NCBI GenBank assembly: GCA_003166025.1
Contig: PMWT01000140.1
Coordinates: 18,663-51,236, forward strand
Source of the DNA: Acidimicrobiaceae bacterium
GTDB lineage: Bacteria; Actinomycetota; Acidimicrobiia; Acidimicrobiales; Palsa-688
DNA: 32,574 bases
Direction: 5' to 3'
A program made the position numbers and the translations under genes. Each line of letters starts with the position of its first letter. Position 1 is the stretch's first letter. The notes beneath the pieces are model-generated. The model saw only the letters and a list, made by a program, of their open reading frames with translations. It was not told where the DNA came from and ran no database searches. This document shows, in pieces, positions 1-7,258 of the stretch.

Positions 1-402
1 GCGACCATCACGACTACGACCACTACGACCACTACGACGGCGGCGACCAGCACGACGGCGGCGCCGCGCCGGAGCGTCGCTGCCTCATCGTCTACTACCA
101 GTCCGGCTGCCTGGCGGCCCCCGTCCCCGGAGCCGACAGCGTCACAGGCCGCTTACGAGCTGGTCGGGGCGTGGGCGGACAACGACCGCAAGGCGGCGTT
201 GGCCGACGCCAGCCCCGCCGCGGTCGCCGCTCTGTTCGCCAACCCCTACCCACCCGGCGGCCCTCAGTACCGGGGGTGCAGTACGCCCCCAGGCAACGCC
301 CAGTCCAGTTGCGTCTTCCGCTCGGGCAACGACCTCCTGTCCCTGACAACCGTCGCCTTCCCCGACGGCTGGGGGGTCACCGCCGCCATTATGGAGTCCT
401 GA
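1..402 (+). CDS. C-terminal part of a Thr-rich secreted or lipoprotein-like protein (5' truncated)
   Basis: Frame 1 is open from the first base of the window to a TGA at 400-402, so this is the last 133 residues of a gene that starts outside. The visible N-terminal part is a run of Thr codons (ACG/ACC, about residues 2-19) followed by an Ala/Ser/Pro/Thr-rich linker to about residue 50. Such linkers normally tether an extracytoplasmic domain. The remaining ~80 residues look like a small folded domain: a helix with YELVGAWADND, then NPYPPGG, and two cysteines about 14 residues apart that could form a disulfide. The core resembles small actinobacterial secreted domains of unknown role, and I do not recognise a named family. 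No membrane segment is seen in this part. An internal ATG at 199 is unlikely to be the real start because the frame and its composition continue upstream. Confidence 0.6.
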   Translation, partial: ATITTTTTTTTTTAATSTTAAPRRSVAASSSTTSPAAWRPPSPEPTASQAAYELVGAWADNDRKAALADASPAAVAALFANPYPPGGPQYRGCSTPPGNAQSSCVFRSGNDLLSLTTVAFPDGWGVTAAIMES

Positions 403-454
403 ACGGCCGCGGCCAGCGGCGAACGGGCCACCCGAGTGGCCCGAGACTGGCAGA

Positions 455-1276
455 ATGGGCGCGATGCCGCTGAACGGTACCTTCGACGTCCTCGATTTCA
501 GCTCCGTGATGGAGCTCTTGGCAGACCGCCGCATGAGCGGCCGCCTGCACCTCCGGGGCCGTTCTTACACCGCCAACCTGTTCTTCGTCGACGGCGTCAT
601 CGTCGGTGCCGACCAGTCTGAGCACCAGGCCGCCGGGGTGGCGGGCGATGCTGCCCAACGCATCCAGGAGACCTGTTTCGAGCTCATGGGGACGGACCGG
701 GGCAACTTCGAGTTCCACCCGGGACGGGCGAGCGCCCCTGTCGGGGGCACCAACATGTCGGTTGAGGAGGCCCTCGAGCAGGCTCGCCGGCGCTTGGCGG
801 AATGGCAGGAGCTCCAAGCCCTGATCCCTTCGCTCGAGGTACAGCCGCGTCTGGTCTCCGAGCTCGACCCGGGCCAGGTGACCCTCGACCGGGAGCAGTG
901 GCGAGTCCTCACGGCGGTGGACGGCCGCCGCAACCTGCGTTCTATCGGGCGGGCGCTGAACCTGTCCGACTTCGAAGTCTGTCGGGCCATGCGCCAGCTG
1001 TTCAATGCCAAGGTCATAGAGCTCGATATGAGGCCGGTCGGCATGTCGGGGATAAGCGAGCTGGAGGCGCCCCTCGTCACCGAACAGGTCACGATCAACG
1101 GGAAGCGAGCGACTCGCGTGCGCACCAACCCGGTGCCCGCGAAGTCGGACACCCCGGGCGAGGAGGAGGGCACGCCGCCGGCTCCCACGATCGTGATCTC
1201 GCCCACCAAGCAGAGACCCGAGATCCGGCCGGCCCCGCCGATGGCGGACCGCCGTCAAGCTACCGACACCAACTGA
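455..1276 (+). CDS. DUF4388 (PATAN-type) domain protein
   Basis: A 273-residue soluble protein without signal peptide or membrane segments. Residues 4-110 match the DUF4388/PATAN pattern: a MPLNGTF...F..VMELLADRRMSGRLHL start, a GRSYTANLFFVDGVIVGAD strand pair and a following FELMGTDRGNFEF strand. This domain is found in bacterial signalling and polarity proteins and is thought to mediate protein interaction. Residues 145-190 (DREQWRVLTAVDGRRNLRSIGRAL...) look like a winged-helix-like segment commonly following DUF4388. The last ~60 residues are Pro/Glu-rich and probably disordered. The start could be ATG 455 or ATG 464 (MPLNG); neither has a clear Shine-Dalgarno. It lies 42 nt upstream of the ceramide-synthase-like gene on the same strand, but a putative promoter in the gap argues for separate expression. 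The exact role is unknown. Confidence 0.8.
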   Translation: MGAMPLNGTFDVLDFSSVMELLADRRMSGRLHLRGRSYTANLFFVDGVIVGADQSEHQAAGVAGDAAQRIQETCFELMGTDRGNFEFHPGRASAPVGGTNMSVEEALEQARRRLAEWQELQALIPSLEVQPRLVSELDPGQVTLDREQWRVLTAVDGRRNLRSIGRALNLSDFEVCRAMRQLFNAKVIELDMRPVGMSGISELEAPLVTEQVTINGKRATRVRTNPVPAKSDTPGEEEGTPPAPTIVISPTKQRPEIRPAPPMADRRQATDTN

Positions 1277-1305
1277 GCGGAGGGGCCGGCGCGGCCGACT
1301 GAGAC

Positions 1306-1311
1306 TAACGT
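1306..1311 (+). promoter_or_regulatory. Putative -10 box (TAACGT) of a leaderless promoter
   Basis: TAACGT lies 7 nt before the ATG at 1319, matching the TANNNT-N6/8-start layout of actinobacterial leaderless genes. There is no clear Shine-Dalgarno directly before the ATG. No convincing -35 hexamer is visible, so this is a motif-based call. Confidence 0.4.
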
Positions 1312-1318
1312 AGCCGCC

Positions 1319-2440
1319 ATGGCTGGGACCGAGGTCCGACCCGCTGACAAGCTGCCGGCCAAGCGCGTCTTTATCGACGTGCCCTTCCGCCTGCACGGCC
1401 ACGACCCCCACTGGGTGCCGCCACTGCGCCTCAGCGTCTACGACCGCCTATCCCGGCGCCATCCGGCCGGGGCCCATCAGCGTTGGGCGCTGTGGACGGC
1501 GCACCGGGACGGCAAAGCCGTGGGCCGCATCGGGGCGTGCATCGATTCCAGTTTCAACGAGGTCCAAGGCGAGTCCTGGGCGTGGGTGGGCTTCTTCGAT
1601 GCCGTCAACGACGCCGAGGTGGCGGGCTCGCTTTTCGACGTCGCCCTCGACTGGTCCCGGCGCCAGGGTGCCAAGACGGCCGTCGGGCCGGCCAATTTCA
1701 CCACCAACGACGAGCTCGGCCTCCTTGTCGAAGGCTTCGACACCCCGGCCACCCTGCTCACCCTGGAGAACCCTACTTATTACGAGCAGCTGTGGACGGG
1801 CGCCGGCTGGGAGCAAGCCATGGACCTTTACGGGTACATGTTCAAGCGGGACGCCACGGCGCTGTCCGAACGCCAGCGCCGCACCCTGCAGAGGTTGCGT
1901 GAGCGCGCTCACGTGACGGTGCGTCAGCTCGACAAGAAGGACTACGCCGCCGATGTGGGCCGGTTCTTCGAGCTTTACAACGCCATCTGGCAACACAACT
2001 GGGGCTTCGCGCCCATGCCCGAAGCCGAGATCCGCCACCTGGCCAAGCAGATCAAGCAGATGATCAACCCACGCTGGGCCTTCGCCTTGGAGCGCGACGG
2101 GGAGCCGGTGGCCGTCTGCCTGGCGCTGCCCGACGTCAACCAGCTCATGTTGAAGATCCGCAGCGGCCGGCTCCTGCCCACCGGCTGGCTGCCCCTCCTG
2201 TTCGGGATGAAGCGCCTGAAGCAGGTGCGTGTCATCGCTCTGGGGGTCCGGGCCGACGTCATGAGCGTGGGCCTGGGCCCGATGCTCTACTCAGAGATCG
2301 TGCAGCGCCTGTACGACGACGGCATCGAGACGGCGGAGGCGTCCTGGACGCTCGCCATCAACCACCGGATAAACAGCCAGCTGGAGGACATGGGGGCCCG
2401 CCGCTACAAGGTGTGGCGCCTCTACAAAAAGGACCTTTGA
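1319..2440 (+). CDS. GNAT-superfamily N-acyltransferase, bacterial ceramide synthase (bCerS)-like
   Basis: A 373-residue protein of two GNAT-like halves. The family hallmarks are at residues 17-36 (VFIDVPFRL...DPHWVPPLR), 67-72 (AVGRIG), 123-141 (GPANFTTNDELGLLVEGFD) and 151-175 (NPTYYEQL...DLYGYMF). The C-terminal half carries a second GNAT-type core (WAFALERDGEPVAVCLALPD). This architecture is that of the acyl-CoA-dependent acyltransferases that include the Caulobacter ceramide synthase, which N-acylates the long-chain base made by serine palmitoyltransferase. The family also occurs in organisms not known to make sphingolipids, so sequence alone does not fix the substrate. The neighbours do: the next three genes, converging on the minus strand, are a reductase, an SPT-like enzyme and a lipid-hydroxylase-like protein. 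It has no membrane segment and is probably cytoplasmic. It shares a short convergent intergenic with the reductase gene. The family call is strong; ceramide as product is inferred. Confidence 0.72.
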   Translation: MAGTEVRPADKLPAKRVFIDVPFRLHGHDPHWVPPLRLSVYDRLSRRHPAGAHQRWALWTAHRDGKAVGRIGACIDSSFNEVQGESWAWVGFFDAVNDAEVAGSLFDVALDWSRRQGAKTAVGPANFTTNDELGLLVEGFDTPATLLTLENPTYYEQLWTGAGWEQAMDLYGYMFKRDATALSERQRRTLQRLRERAHVTVRQLDKKDYAADVGRFFELYNAIWQHNWGFAPMPEAEIRHLAKQIKQMINPRWAFALERDGEPVAVCLALPDVNQLMLKIRSGRLLPTGWLPLLFGMKRLKQVRVIALGVRADVMSVGLGPMLYSEIVQRLYDDGIETAEASWTLAINHRINSQLEDMGARRYKVWRLYKKDL

Positions 2441-2447
2441 CCCGGGA

Positions 2448-2468
2448 CCTCGCTTCGGCTCGGCGAGG
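2448..2468. terminator. Possible bidirectional hairpin between convergent genes
   Basis: CCTCGC at 2448-2453 pairs with GCGAGG at 2463-2468 around a 9-nt loop, inside the 31-nt gap between the convergent acyltransferase and reductase genes. There is no U-tract, which is common for actinobacterial terminators. Placement is the main support. Confidence 0.35.
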
Positions 2469-2471
2469 CGC

Positions 2472-3464
2472 CTAGCGCTCCCGGTTCAAAGGCAAGCCAT
2501 GCCAGCCGCGGGCCAAGGCGTCCGCGAGCACCTGCGCCGAGGTCCGCTCGGGTCGCCAACCGAGCACCTTGTGCGCCTTGGCCACCGACAAGGCCAGCGG
2601 CCCGTCTATGAGGATGGCGCGGTCTACGCCGAACGGGGTGATGCCCAACCGCCGGCCCAGCCGCGAGCCGGCCAGCAGAGCCCAGCGTGGCACAGTGACG
2701 ACGCGGCTGCCGGCGACGGCCGCCGCCTCCGGGGCGCTGAGCCAGTCCTGCGGGGCAATGTTGAACACCTCGCCGGCCACGCCCCGCCCCGGGCCCGCCA
2801 ACGCTCGCCCGACCGCCTGAAGTCCGCCGACGGCGTCACCTTCGTCCAGCCACTGCACCGCCTGGCGCACGCCCCGTACGGCCGGGACAGCAAGGCGATA
2901 GCCCTGAACTGCGCGGGCCACCCTGGCATCGGCGTGAAGACCGAGCACGGCCGCCAGGCGCACGATGGCCCAGTTGCCGTGTTCCTGGGCACAGATGGCC
3001 TCAGACAGCAGCTTGTGGCCTCCATAGGGGCATTCGTGGTTAGGACGGGCGGGGTCGTCCTCGCCCAGGGGCAGGGGGTTGTCCGGCCAGGCGCCATAAA
3101 CGGCGGCCGAGGACACCACTACGACGGCGCCGGGACGGGCCCGCAGGATGTTGCGGGTGCCGTCCACGTTCACTTCGGCCATCGTCGCCAAGCCGCCGGC
3201 GCCCCCGCCCTGCCAGACCTGGGCAGCCAGGTGGTAGAGGACGTCAACCCCCTCCAACGCCCGGCGGGCGGCGGGGTCACGGACGTCGGCGCACACGTGT
3301 ACCGAGCGGGCGCCTTGCAGCCCGGCGAGGGACCGGCCCAGGGGGCGCCGGGCCACCGAACGCACCTCAGCGACTTCGGGGCTCGCGGCCAAGCGGGCCA
3401 GGAGCAGCCCCCCTATATGCCCGGTGGCGCCGGTCAGGCCCACCACCAGCCCCCCCGAGCTCAT
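2472..3464 (-). CDS. Extended SDR NAD(P)-dependent epimerase/reductase, CerR-like
   Basis: 330 residues from the ATG at 3464. The longer open frame adds residues that overlap the upstream SPT-like gene and look non-coding. The Rossmann motif is at residues 11-18 (TGATGHIG). The catalytic set is S119 in VSSAAVYG and Y147xxxK151 in CPYGGHK. Domain order is that of the NAD-dependent epimerase/dehydratase family. In Caulobacter the keto group of the sphingoid intermediate is reduced by an enzyme of this family (CerR) encoded beside spt. Here it lies 43 nt downstream of the SPT-like gene on the same strand, so I infer the same role: reduction of 3-ketosphinganine or its N-acyl form. A sugar-nucleotide epimerase is the alternative, since the window contains two other SDRs of that kind. 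The family is certain and the substrate is inferred. Confidence 0.75.
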   Translation of the reverse strand: MSSGGLVVGLTGATGHIGGLLLARLAASPEVAEVRSVARRPLGRSLAGLQGARSVHVCADVRDPAARRALEGVDVLYHLAAQVWQGGGAGGLATMAEVNVDGTRNILRARPGAVVVVSSAAVYGAWPDNPLPLGEDDPARPNHECPYGGHKLLSEAICAQEHGNWAIVRLAAVLGLHADARVARAVQGYRLAVPAVRGVRQAVQWLDEGDAVGGLQAVGRALAGPGRGVAGEVFNIAPQDWLSAPEAAAVAGSRVVTVPRWALLAGSRLGRRLGITPFGVDRAILIDGPLALSVAKAHKVLGWRPERTSAQVLADALARGWHGLPLNRER

Positions 3465-3507
3465 CCTGCCCGCCCGCCGTCCGGCGCCGAGGGAGGAGCG
3501 CCCGAGC

Positions 3508-4821
3508 TCAAACGCTGCCTTCGAGCTCCAGCAGGCCCAGGAGGCGCTCGCGCCCGGATTCGACCACGCCGTCGCGGGCGATCTCTTCGAAGGCATCGAG
3601 CGCCCTGTCGATCTGCTCCTCGGTGTGGGTGGCCATCACCGATGTCCGCAGCATGGGCCGCTGGACCGCCGGCGGGATGGAGCAGTTGGTGTACACGCCC
3701 CGGTCGAGCAGGGCTCGCCAGAGGATGCCCGTCCCGAGCAGGTCGTCGACGTGCACGGGCACGATGCAGCTCTCGGTGCCGCCCACATGGAAGCCGAGCT
3801 CGGACAAGCCGCGGCGCAGCCTCTCGGCCAGGGCCAGTACGGTCTGGCGGCGCCAGTCCTCTTCCCGGGCGATCTTGGCCGCGGCCAGAGCCGCCCCCAG
3901 GGAGGCGGGGACGTTGGACGCCGTGAACAGGATGGGCCGGCAGTACAGGCGCAAGTACTGGATCACCGCCGCCGGGCCGGCTATGAACCCGCCGCAACTG
4001 GCCAGGGACTTGGAGAAAGTGCCCATGATGAGGTCGGCCCGTACCCCCCGTGCCGCGGAGGTGCCCGAACCGGACGGGCCCACCACCCCCAAAGCGTGCG
4101 CCTCGTCCACCAGGAGGCGGGCCTGGTGCTGGTCGCACAGGGCCCGTATTTCCGCCAGAGGCGCCCAGTCGCCCTCCATCGAGTAGATACCGTCGACGGC
4201 GACGAGCACTCCCCCCGAACCTGGCTGCGAGCGCCACGACTGCAAGCCCCGGCGCAAACTGTTGGGGCGGTTGTGGCGGAAGGCCCGGAGCACCCCGTCG
4301 GCCAGGCGGGCCCCGTCCACCAGCGACGCGTGGGCGGCCGAGTCGCAAAAGACGGCGTCGCCCACCTGGACGAGGGTGGCTATAAGGCCCAGGTTGGCCG
4401 TGTAACCGGTGGTGAAGACCAGCGCCTGCTCCATGCCCACCCAGTCGGCCAGGAACTCTTCGAGCTCGGTGTGCAGCGGCAAGGTGCCGTTGAGCAACCG
4501 GCTGCCTGTGAGCCCGGTGCCATAGCGGGCCACGGCGTCCATGGCCGCCTTTTTGACCCGGAGGTCGGTCGTGAGGCCGAGGTAGTTGTTGGAGCCCAGC
4601 ATGACCAGCTCCGACCCGCGGTAGGTGATCGTCGGGCCGATCTCGCTCGAGAGCTCACGGTAAAAGGGGTTGAGCCCGAGCGCCTCGGCGGCGGCCCACT
4701 GCTCGGGGACAGTGCACTTCTCGAAGATGTCGGCCGAGACCGGGACGGGGGCACCGCCGGCTCCATTGATATCACTCAACTGCCATTGCCCCAGCGCAGG
4801 TTCTCGACGCGCTTCTCCCAC
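3508..4821 (-). CDS. spt: Serine palmitoyltransferase-like alpha-oxoamine synthase (PLP)
   Basis: A fold-type I PLP enzyme. From the GTG at 4821 (437 aa) the key residues are: NNYLG at 78-82, GSRLLNGT at 106-113, H164 (AHASL) stacking on PLP, DEAH at 239-242, the Schiff-base Lys K271 in GTFSKSLASCGGF, CRPILFTAS at 294-302 and R392 after SIPPAVQRPML. Segments such as TTGYTANLG, YSMEGDWAPL and RPILFTAS closely follow, from memory, the Sphingomonas serine palmitoyltransferase rather than BioF or Kbl. The reaction would be L-serine plus a long-chain acyl thioester to 3-ketosphinganine, in the cytoplasm. The start is uncertain: the frame overlaps the upstream hydroxylase gene by 46 nt from the GTG, and a TTG at 4779 forming a TTGA overlap with its stop is equally attractive (423 aa). 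It forms an operon with the hydroxylase and the reductase. No acyl-carrier-protein gene is adjacent, unlike in Caulobacter. Confidence 0.82.
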   Translation of the reverse strand: MGEARREPALGQWQLSDINGAGGAPVPVSADIFEKCTVPEQWAAAEALGLNPFYRELSSEIGPTITYRGSELVMLGSNNYLGLTTDLRVKKAAMDAVARYGTGLTGSRLLNGTLPLHTELEEFLADWVGMEQALVFTTGYTANLGLIATLVQVGDAVFCDSAAHASLVDGARLADGVLRAFRHNRPNSLRRGLQSWRSQPGSGGVLVAVDGIYSMEGDWAPLAEIRALCDQHQARLLVDEAHALGVVGPSGSGTSAARGVRADLIMGTFSKSLASCGGFIAGPAAVIQYLRLYCRPILFTASNVPASLGAALAAAKIAREEDWRRQTVLALAERLRRGLSELGFHVGGTESCIVPVHVDDLLGTGILWRALLDRGVYTNCSIPPAVQRPMLRTSVMATHTEEQIDRALDAFEEIARDGVVESGRERLLGLLELEGSV

Positions 4822-5567
4822 GCCTCGTGGCGGTTGCGAGCGTCCTGTATGAACGGGGACCAGCTGATGGCCTTGATGAGGCCACGGTTGACCTGCTCGG
4901 CGGGGGGCCGCAAAGGCCGCAGGATGTCGCAGAAGAGCACCACCCGGACCTCGTCAGTACCGTTCCAGGCCTCATGGGTGTAACCGTCGTCGAACAGAAG
5001 GCTCTTGCCCTCCTCCCAGTGAGCTTCCTCCCCGCCCACTTTTATGCCTGACGCCAGGGCGGGCTCGGGCACCTTCAGGGCCAGGTGGTAGCGCACCACC
5101 CCTCGCCACGGGCCCCGGTGGGGCGGGATGTGCTTACCCGGGGAAAGGATGGAGAAGAACCCCGTCACCAGGCCCGGGATGCTGTCGAGGAGCGCCGCCG
5201 TCTTCGGGCAGCGGCGGCAATTGGCCTCCGAACGGAACCCGTAGGCCAGGAAAAAGAAGGTCTTCCACCCGTCGTCGTTGCTGATCGAAGCCTGGTCTAT
5301 GGAAATGTCCTGGAAATTGGGCAGCTCCTCGCGATGGCTGAGCACCTCGTCGAGCTCGGCCCGCACGACGGGCACCATCGCCTCCATACGCCCGACCCAG
5401 GGGAAGGTCTCGAGCGACAGGAAAGGCGTCGTCGGCACCAGTGAGTGCTTGAGCACCCAGCTCTCAGTGCTGTGCAGTGCCCGGGCCCCGATCTCGGTGG
5501 CTACGGTGACCGCCCGGTCCCGCAGTGCCACCGGCGTAGAGGTCGCAGGGTTCGAAGGGCTCGACAT
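4776..5567 (-). CDS. Aspartyl/asparaginyl beta-hydroxylase (LpxO-like) Fe(II)/2-oxoglutarate dioxygenase
   Basis: 263 residues from the ATG at 5567; the open frame extends 28 codons further but the upstream part looks non-coding. The core carries the family signature: GKHIPPHRGPWRGVVRYHL at residues 144-162, HWEEGKSLLFDDGYTHEAW at 183-201, and EVRVVLFCDILRP. H150 and H198 are the expected iron ligands and R208 the expected 2-oxoglutarate-binding Arg. The HxD Asp is absent, as is normal for this two-histidine family. Relatives hydroxylate Asp/Asn side chains or, in LpxO, the C2 of a lipid A acyl chain. Actinobacteria lack lipid A. As first gene of the SPT-like operon, this one is best explained as hydroxylating a sphingolipid, for example the N-acyl chain at C2, but that is inference. 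A promoter-like TAACCT precedes the start. Confidence 0.78.
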   Translation of the reverse strand: MSSPSNPATSTPVALRDRAVTVATEIGARALHSTESWVLKHSLVPTTPFLSLETFPWVGRMEAMVPVVRAELDEVLSHREELPNFQDISIDQASISNDDGWKTFFFLAYGFRSEANCRRCPKTAALLDSIPGLVTGFFSILSPGKHIPPHRGPWRGVVRYHLALKVPEPALASGIKVGGEEAHWEEGKSLLFDDGYTHEAWNGTDEVRVVLFCDILRPLRPPAEQVNRGLIKAISWSPFIQDARNRHEAWEKRVENLRWGNGS

Positions 5568-5575
5568 ATAAGCGC

Positions 5576-5581
5576 AGGTTA
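5576..5581 (-). promoter_or_regulatory. Putative -10 box (TAACCT) of the hydroxylase-SPT-reductase operon
   Basis: On the minus strand TAACCT lies 8 nt before the ATG at 5567, with no strong Shine-Dalgarno between them. It closely resembles the TAACGT before the ceramide-synthase-like gene. The two transcription units of the putative sphingolipid locus may therefore use similar leaderless promoters. Confidence 0.38.
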
Positions 5582-5682
5582 TCCCGCCGACCGTGAGCCG
5601 GGCGAAGATGGCTGCCCCTGACAGCGCCGGCCGCCCGGCGGCTAGCGACAACCGGCCCGGGCTACCATCTGGCCGGCCTGCG

Positions 5683-6042
5683 TCACCACTTGGGAACGTA
5701 GCCGCCCCGGCCCATCGAGGCGCTCTCCTGCCAGTCCATATCCTCGTCGACGCCGCCGGAGATCTCGGTGACCCAGTCCAGACGGTCCTTTAGGATGCGC
5801 TCCACGCCAGCCTGCAGGGTGGTGGAACTGACGGCGCACGAACTGCACGCGCCCTGTAGCTGCAGCTCGACCACACCGGTCTCCACGTCGGCGCTCAGCA
5901 GCAATAGATCTCCGCCGTCCTGTTGGATGATGGGGCGCACCATCTCGATGATCTCGGTCAGTTGGGCGAGGCGCGCCGACTTTTCCTCGTCAGTCAGCGC
6001 AGCGGTGGACAGCTCCGGTTCGTTGTGCATCTCATCCGCCAT
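5683..6042 (-). CDS. NifU C-terminal-domain (Nfu-type) Fe-S scaffold protein
   Basis: 119 residues from the ATG at 6042; a second ATG 12 nt inside is possible. Residues 28-92 form the Nfu fold: IIEMVRPIIQQDGGDLLLLS, then LQLQGACSSCAVSSTTL with the cluster-binding C66 and C69, then GVERILKDRL. Proteins of this family bind a [4Fe-4S] cluster between two subunits and hand it to apo-enzymes in the cytoplasm. The ~25-residue C-terminal tail is acidic then Gly/Trp-rich and not part of the domain. It is single-domain, lacking the IscU-like or A-type domains of NifU and NfuA. It sits between the hydroxylase operon and prfB with its own 109-nt upstream gap. I see no functional tie to the lipid genes. 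Confidence 0.85.
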   Translation of the reverse strand: MADEMHNEPELSTAALTDEEKSARLAQLTEIIEMVRPIIQQDGGDLLLLSADVETGVVELQLQGACSSCAVSSTTLQAGVERILKDRLDWVTEISGGVDEDMDWQESASMGRGGYVPKW

Positions 6043-6151
6043 CTTGCCAAAGACGCGGCCGCTACCGGCTACCGCGTCAACCGCTCCCCCGTCCTTCCGC
6101 CCCTCGCCAGGGGCGCGGCGCAGCCACCGCCCCACCGTCACTGGCCCGGTG

Positions 6152-7258
6152 TCACTGACGGGAGGTGCGCCGCCAGCGCAGGTAGGCCTCCATGAACGGG
6201 TCCAGCTCGCCGTCCAGTACGGCGGCGACATTGCCCGTCTCGTAGTCCGTACGCAGGTCCTTCACGAGCTGGAAGGGAGCGAGCACGTAGCTGCGGATCT
6301 GGGAGCCCCAGCCGATCTGGGCCTTGGGGCCGGCCATAGCCGAGATCTCGGCGGCCCGCTCTTCCCGGGCGCGTTCGGCCAGGCGGGCGGCCAGGATCTG
6401 CATGGCCCGGGCCTTGTTCTGGTGCTGTGAGCGCTCGTTCTGGCACGAGACCACCAGGCCGGTGGGAAGGTGGGTGAGGCGCACGGCGGAGTCGGTGACA
6501 TTGACGTGCTGCCCGCCGGCGCTGGAACTGCGGTATGTGTCGACCCGGAGGTCCTTCTCGTCGATGTTGACCTCGCCGGTCAAGTCCTCGAAGAACGGCA
6601 CGACCGTCACCGCCGCGAAGCTCGTCTGGCGCCGGTGCTGGGAGTCGAAGGGGGACATACGCACCAGGCGGTGCACGCCGCGTTCGGAAGCCATCAAGCC
6701 GTTGGCGTAACGGCCCTTGATGATGAACGTGGCCGACAGGACGCCCGCTTCCTGGCCCAGGTTGACCTCGTCTATCTCCATGGCGAAGCCCCGGCGCTCC
6801 ACCCAACGCTGGTACATGCGCAGCAGCATCTCGGCCCAGTCCTGGGCGTCGGTACCCCCGTCTTTGGCGTGCACCTCGCACACGGCGTCGAGCTCGTCGT
6901 GCTCGCCGGTGAACAGGGAGCGGAGCTCGAGCAGGCTGAGCTCGGAAGCCAGGCCGCCAACAGCCGCCTCCAGCTCACCGGCGACAGAGTCGTCGGCCTC
7001 CTCCTGCGCCAGCTGGTAGAGGATCTCAGCGTCCGCCAGCCTGGCCCCGAGCCCGTCCAGAAGGTCGACGTCGTCCTTCAGCGCCGCGTACTCCCGGCCG
7101 ACCGCCTGAGCTCGCTCGGGGTCATCCCACAGGTCGGGGCGCACGAGCTCGGGCTCCAGCTCCACCAGGCGCTTTCTGGTCGTCTCGATATCGAGATATG
7201 CGGCCGCCTCGTCCAGGCGCCGGCGCAGGGCCGAGAGGTCCTCGGAAAGGTCCCGCAA
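6152..7258 (-). CDS. prfB: Peptide chain release factor 2 (RF2)
   Basis: A 368-residue class I release factor. Domain order is the N-terminal helical domain (1-110), the codon-recognition domain with the RF2-specific SPF tripeptide at 202-204 (RMSPFDSQ), and the GGQ peptidyl-hydrolysis motif at 248-250 (SSAGGQHVNVTDSAV). It terminates translation at UGA and UAA. The N-terminus reads continuously through the region where many bacteria have an in-frame UGA and +1 frameshift (here AAAYLDIETTRKRL), so the autoregulatory frameshift is absent. The start is the TTG at 7258-7256, directly after the secA TAG, so prfB is probably translated from the secA mRNA by reinitiation or coupling. Its Shine-Dalgarno would lie within the secA 3' end. 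Confidence 0.95.
   Translation of the reverse strand: MRDLSEDLSALRRRLDEAAAYLDIETTRKRLVELEPELVRPDLWDDPERAQAVGREYAALKDDVDLLDGLGARLADAEILYQLAQEEADDSVAGELEAAVGGLASELSLLELRSLFTGEHDELDAVCEVHAKDGGTDAQDWAEMLLRMYQRWVERRGFAMEIDEVNLGQEAGVLSATFIIKGRYANGLMASERGVHRLVRMSPFDSQHRRQTSFAAVTVVPFFEDLTGEVNIDEKDLRVDTYRSSSAGGQHVNVTDSAVRLTHLPTGLVVSCQNERSQHQNKARAMQILAARLAERAREERAAEISAMAGPKAQIGWGSQIRSYVLAPFQLVKDLRTDYETGNVAAVLDGELDPFMEAYLRWRRTSRQ

Noticed and set aside
389..1411. 340-residue minus-strand frame over the DUF4388 gene
   Set aside because: The composition is Arg/Gly/His-rich shadow sequence, and the DUF4388 frame on the other strand has family motifs.
3508..4821. BioF or Kbl as identity of the oxoamine synthase
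   Set aside because: Motifs such as YSMEGDWAPL, RPILFTAS and GTFSKSLASCGGF fit SPT better, and neither a biotin nor a threonine-degradation gene is adjacent. It stays an alternative until phylogeny is done.
3424..4983. 519-residue plus-strand frame across the SPT-like gene
   Set aside because: It mirrors the SPT-like gene and the ends of both neighbouring genes and has no motif of its own.
7180..7258. Programmed +1 frameshift in prfB
   Set aside because: The N-terminal region is in a single frame with no UGA between the TTG start and the conserved domain.
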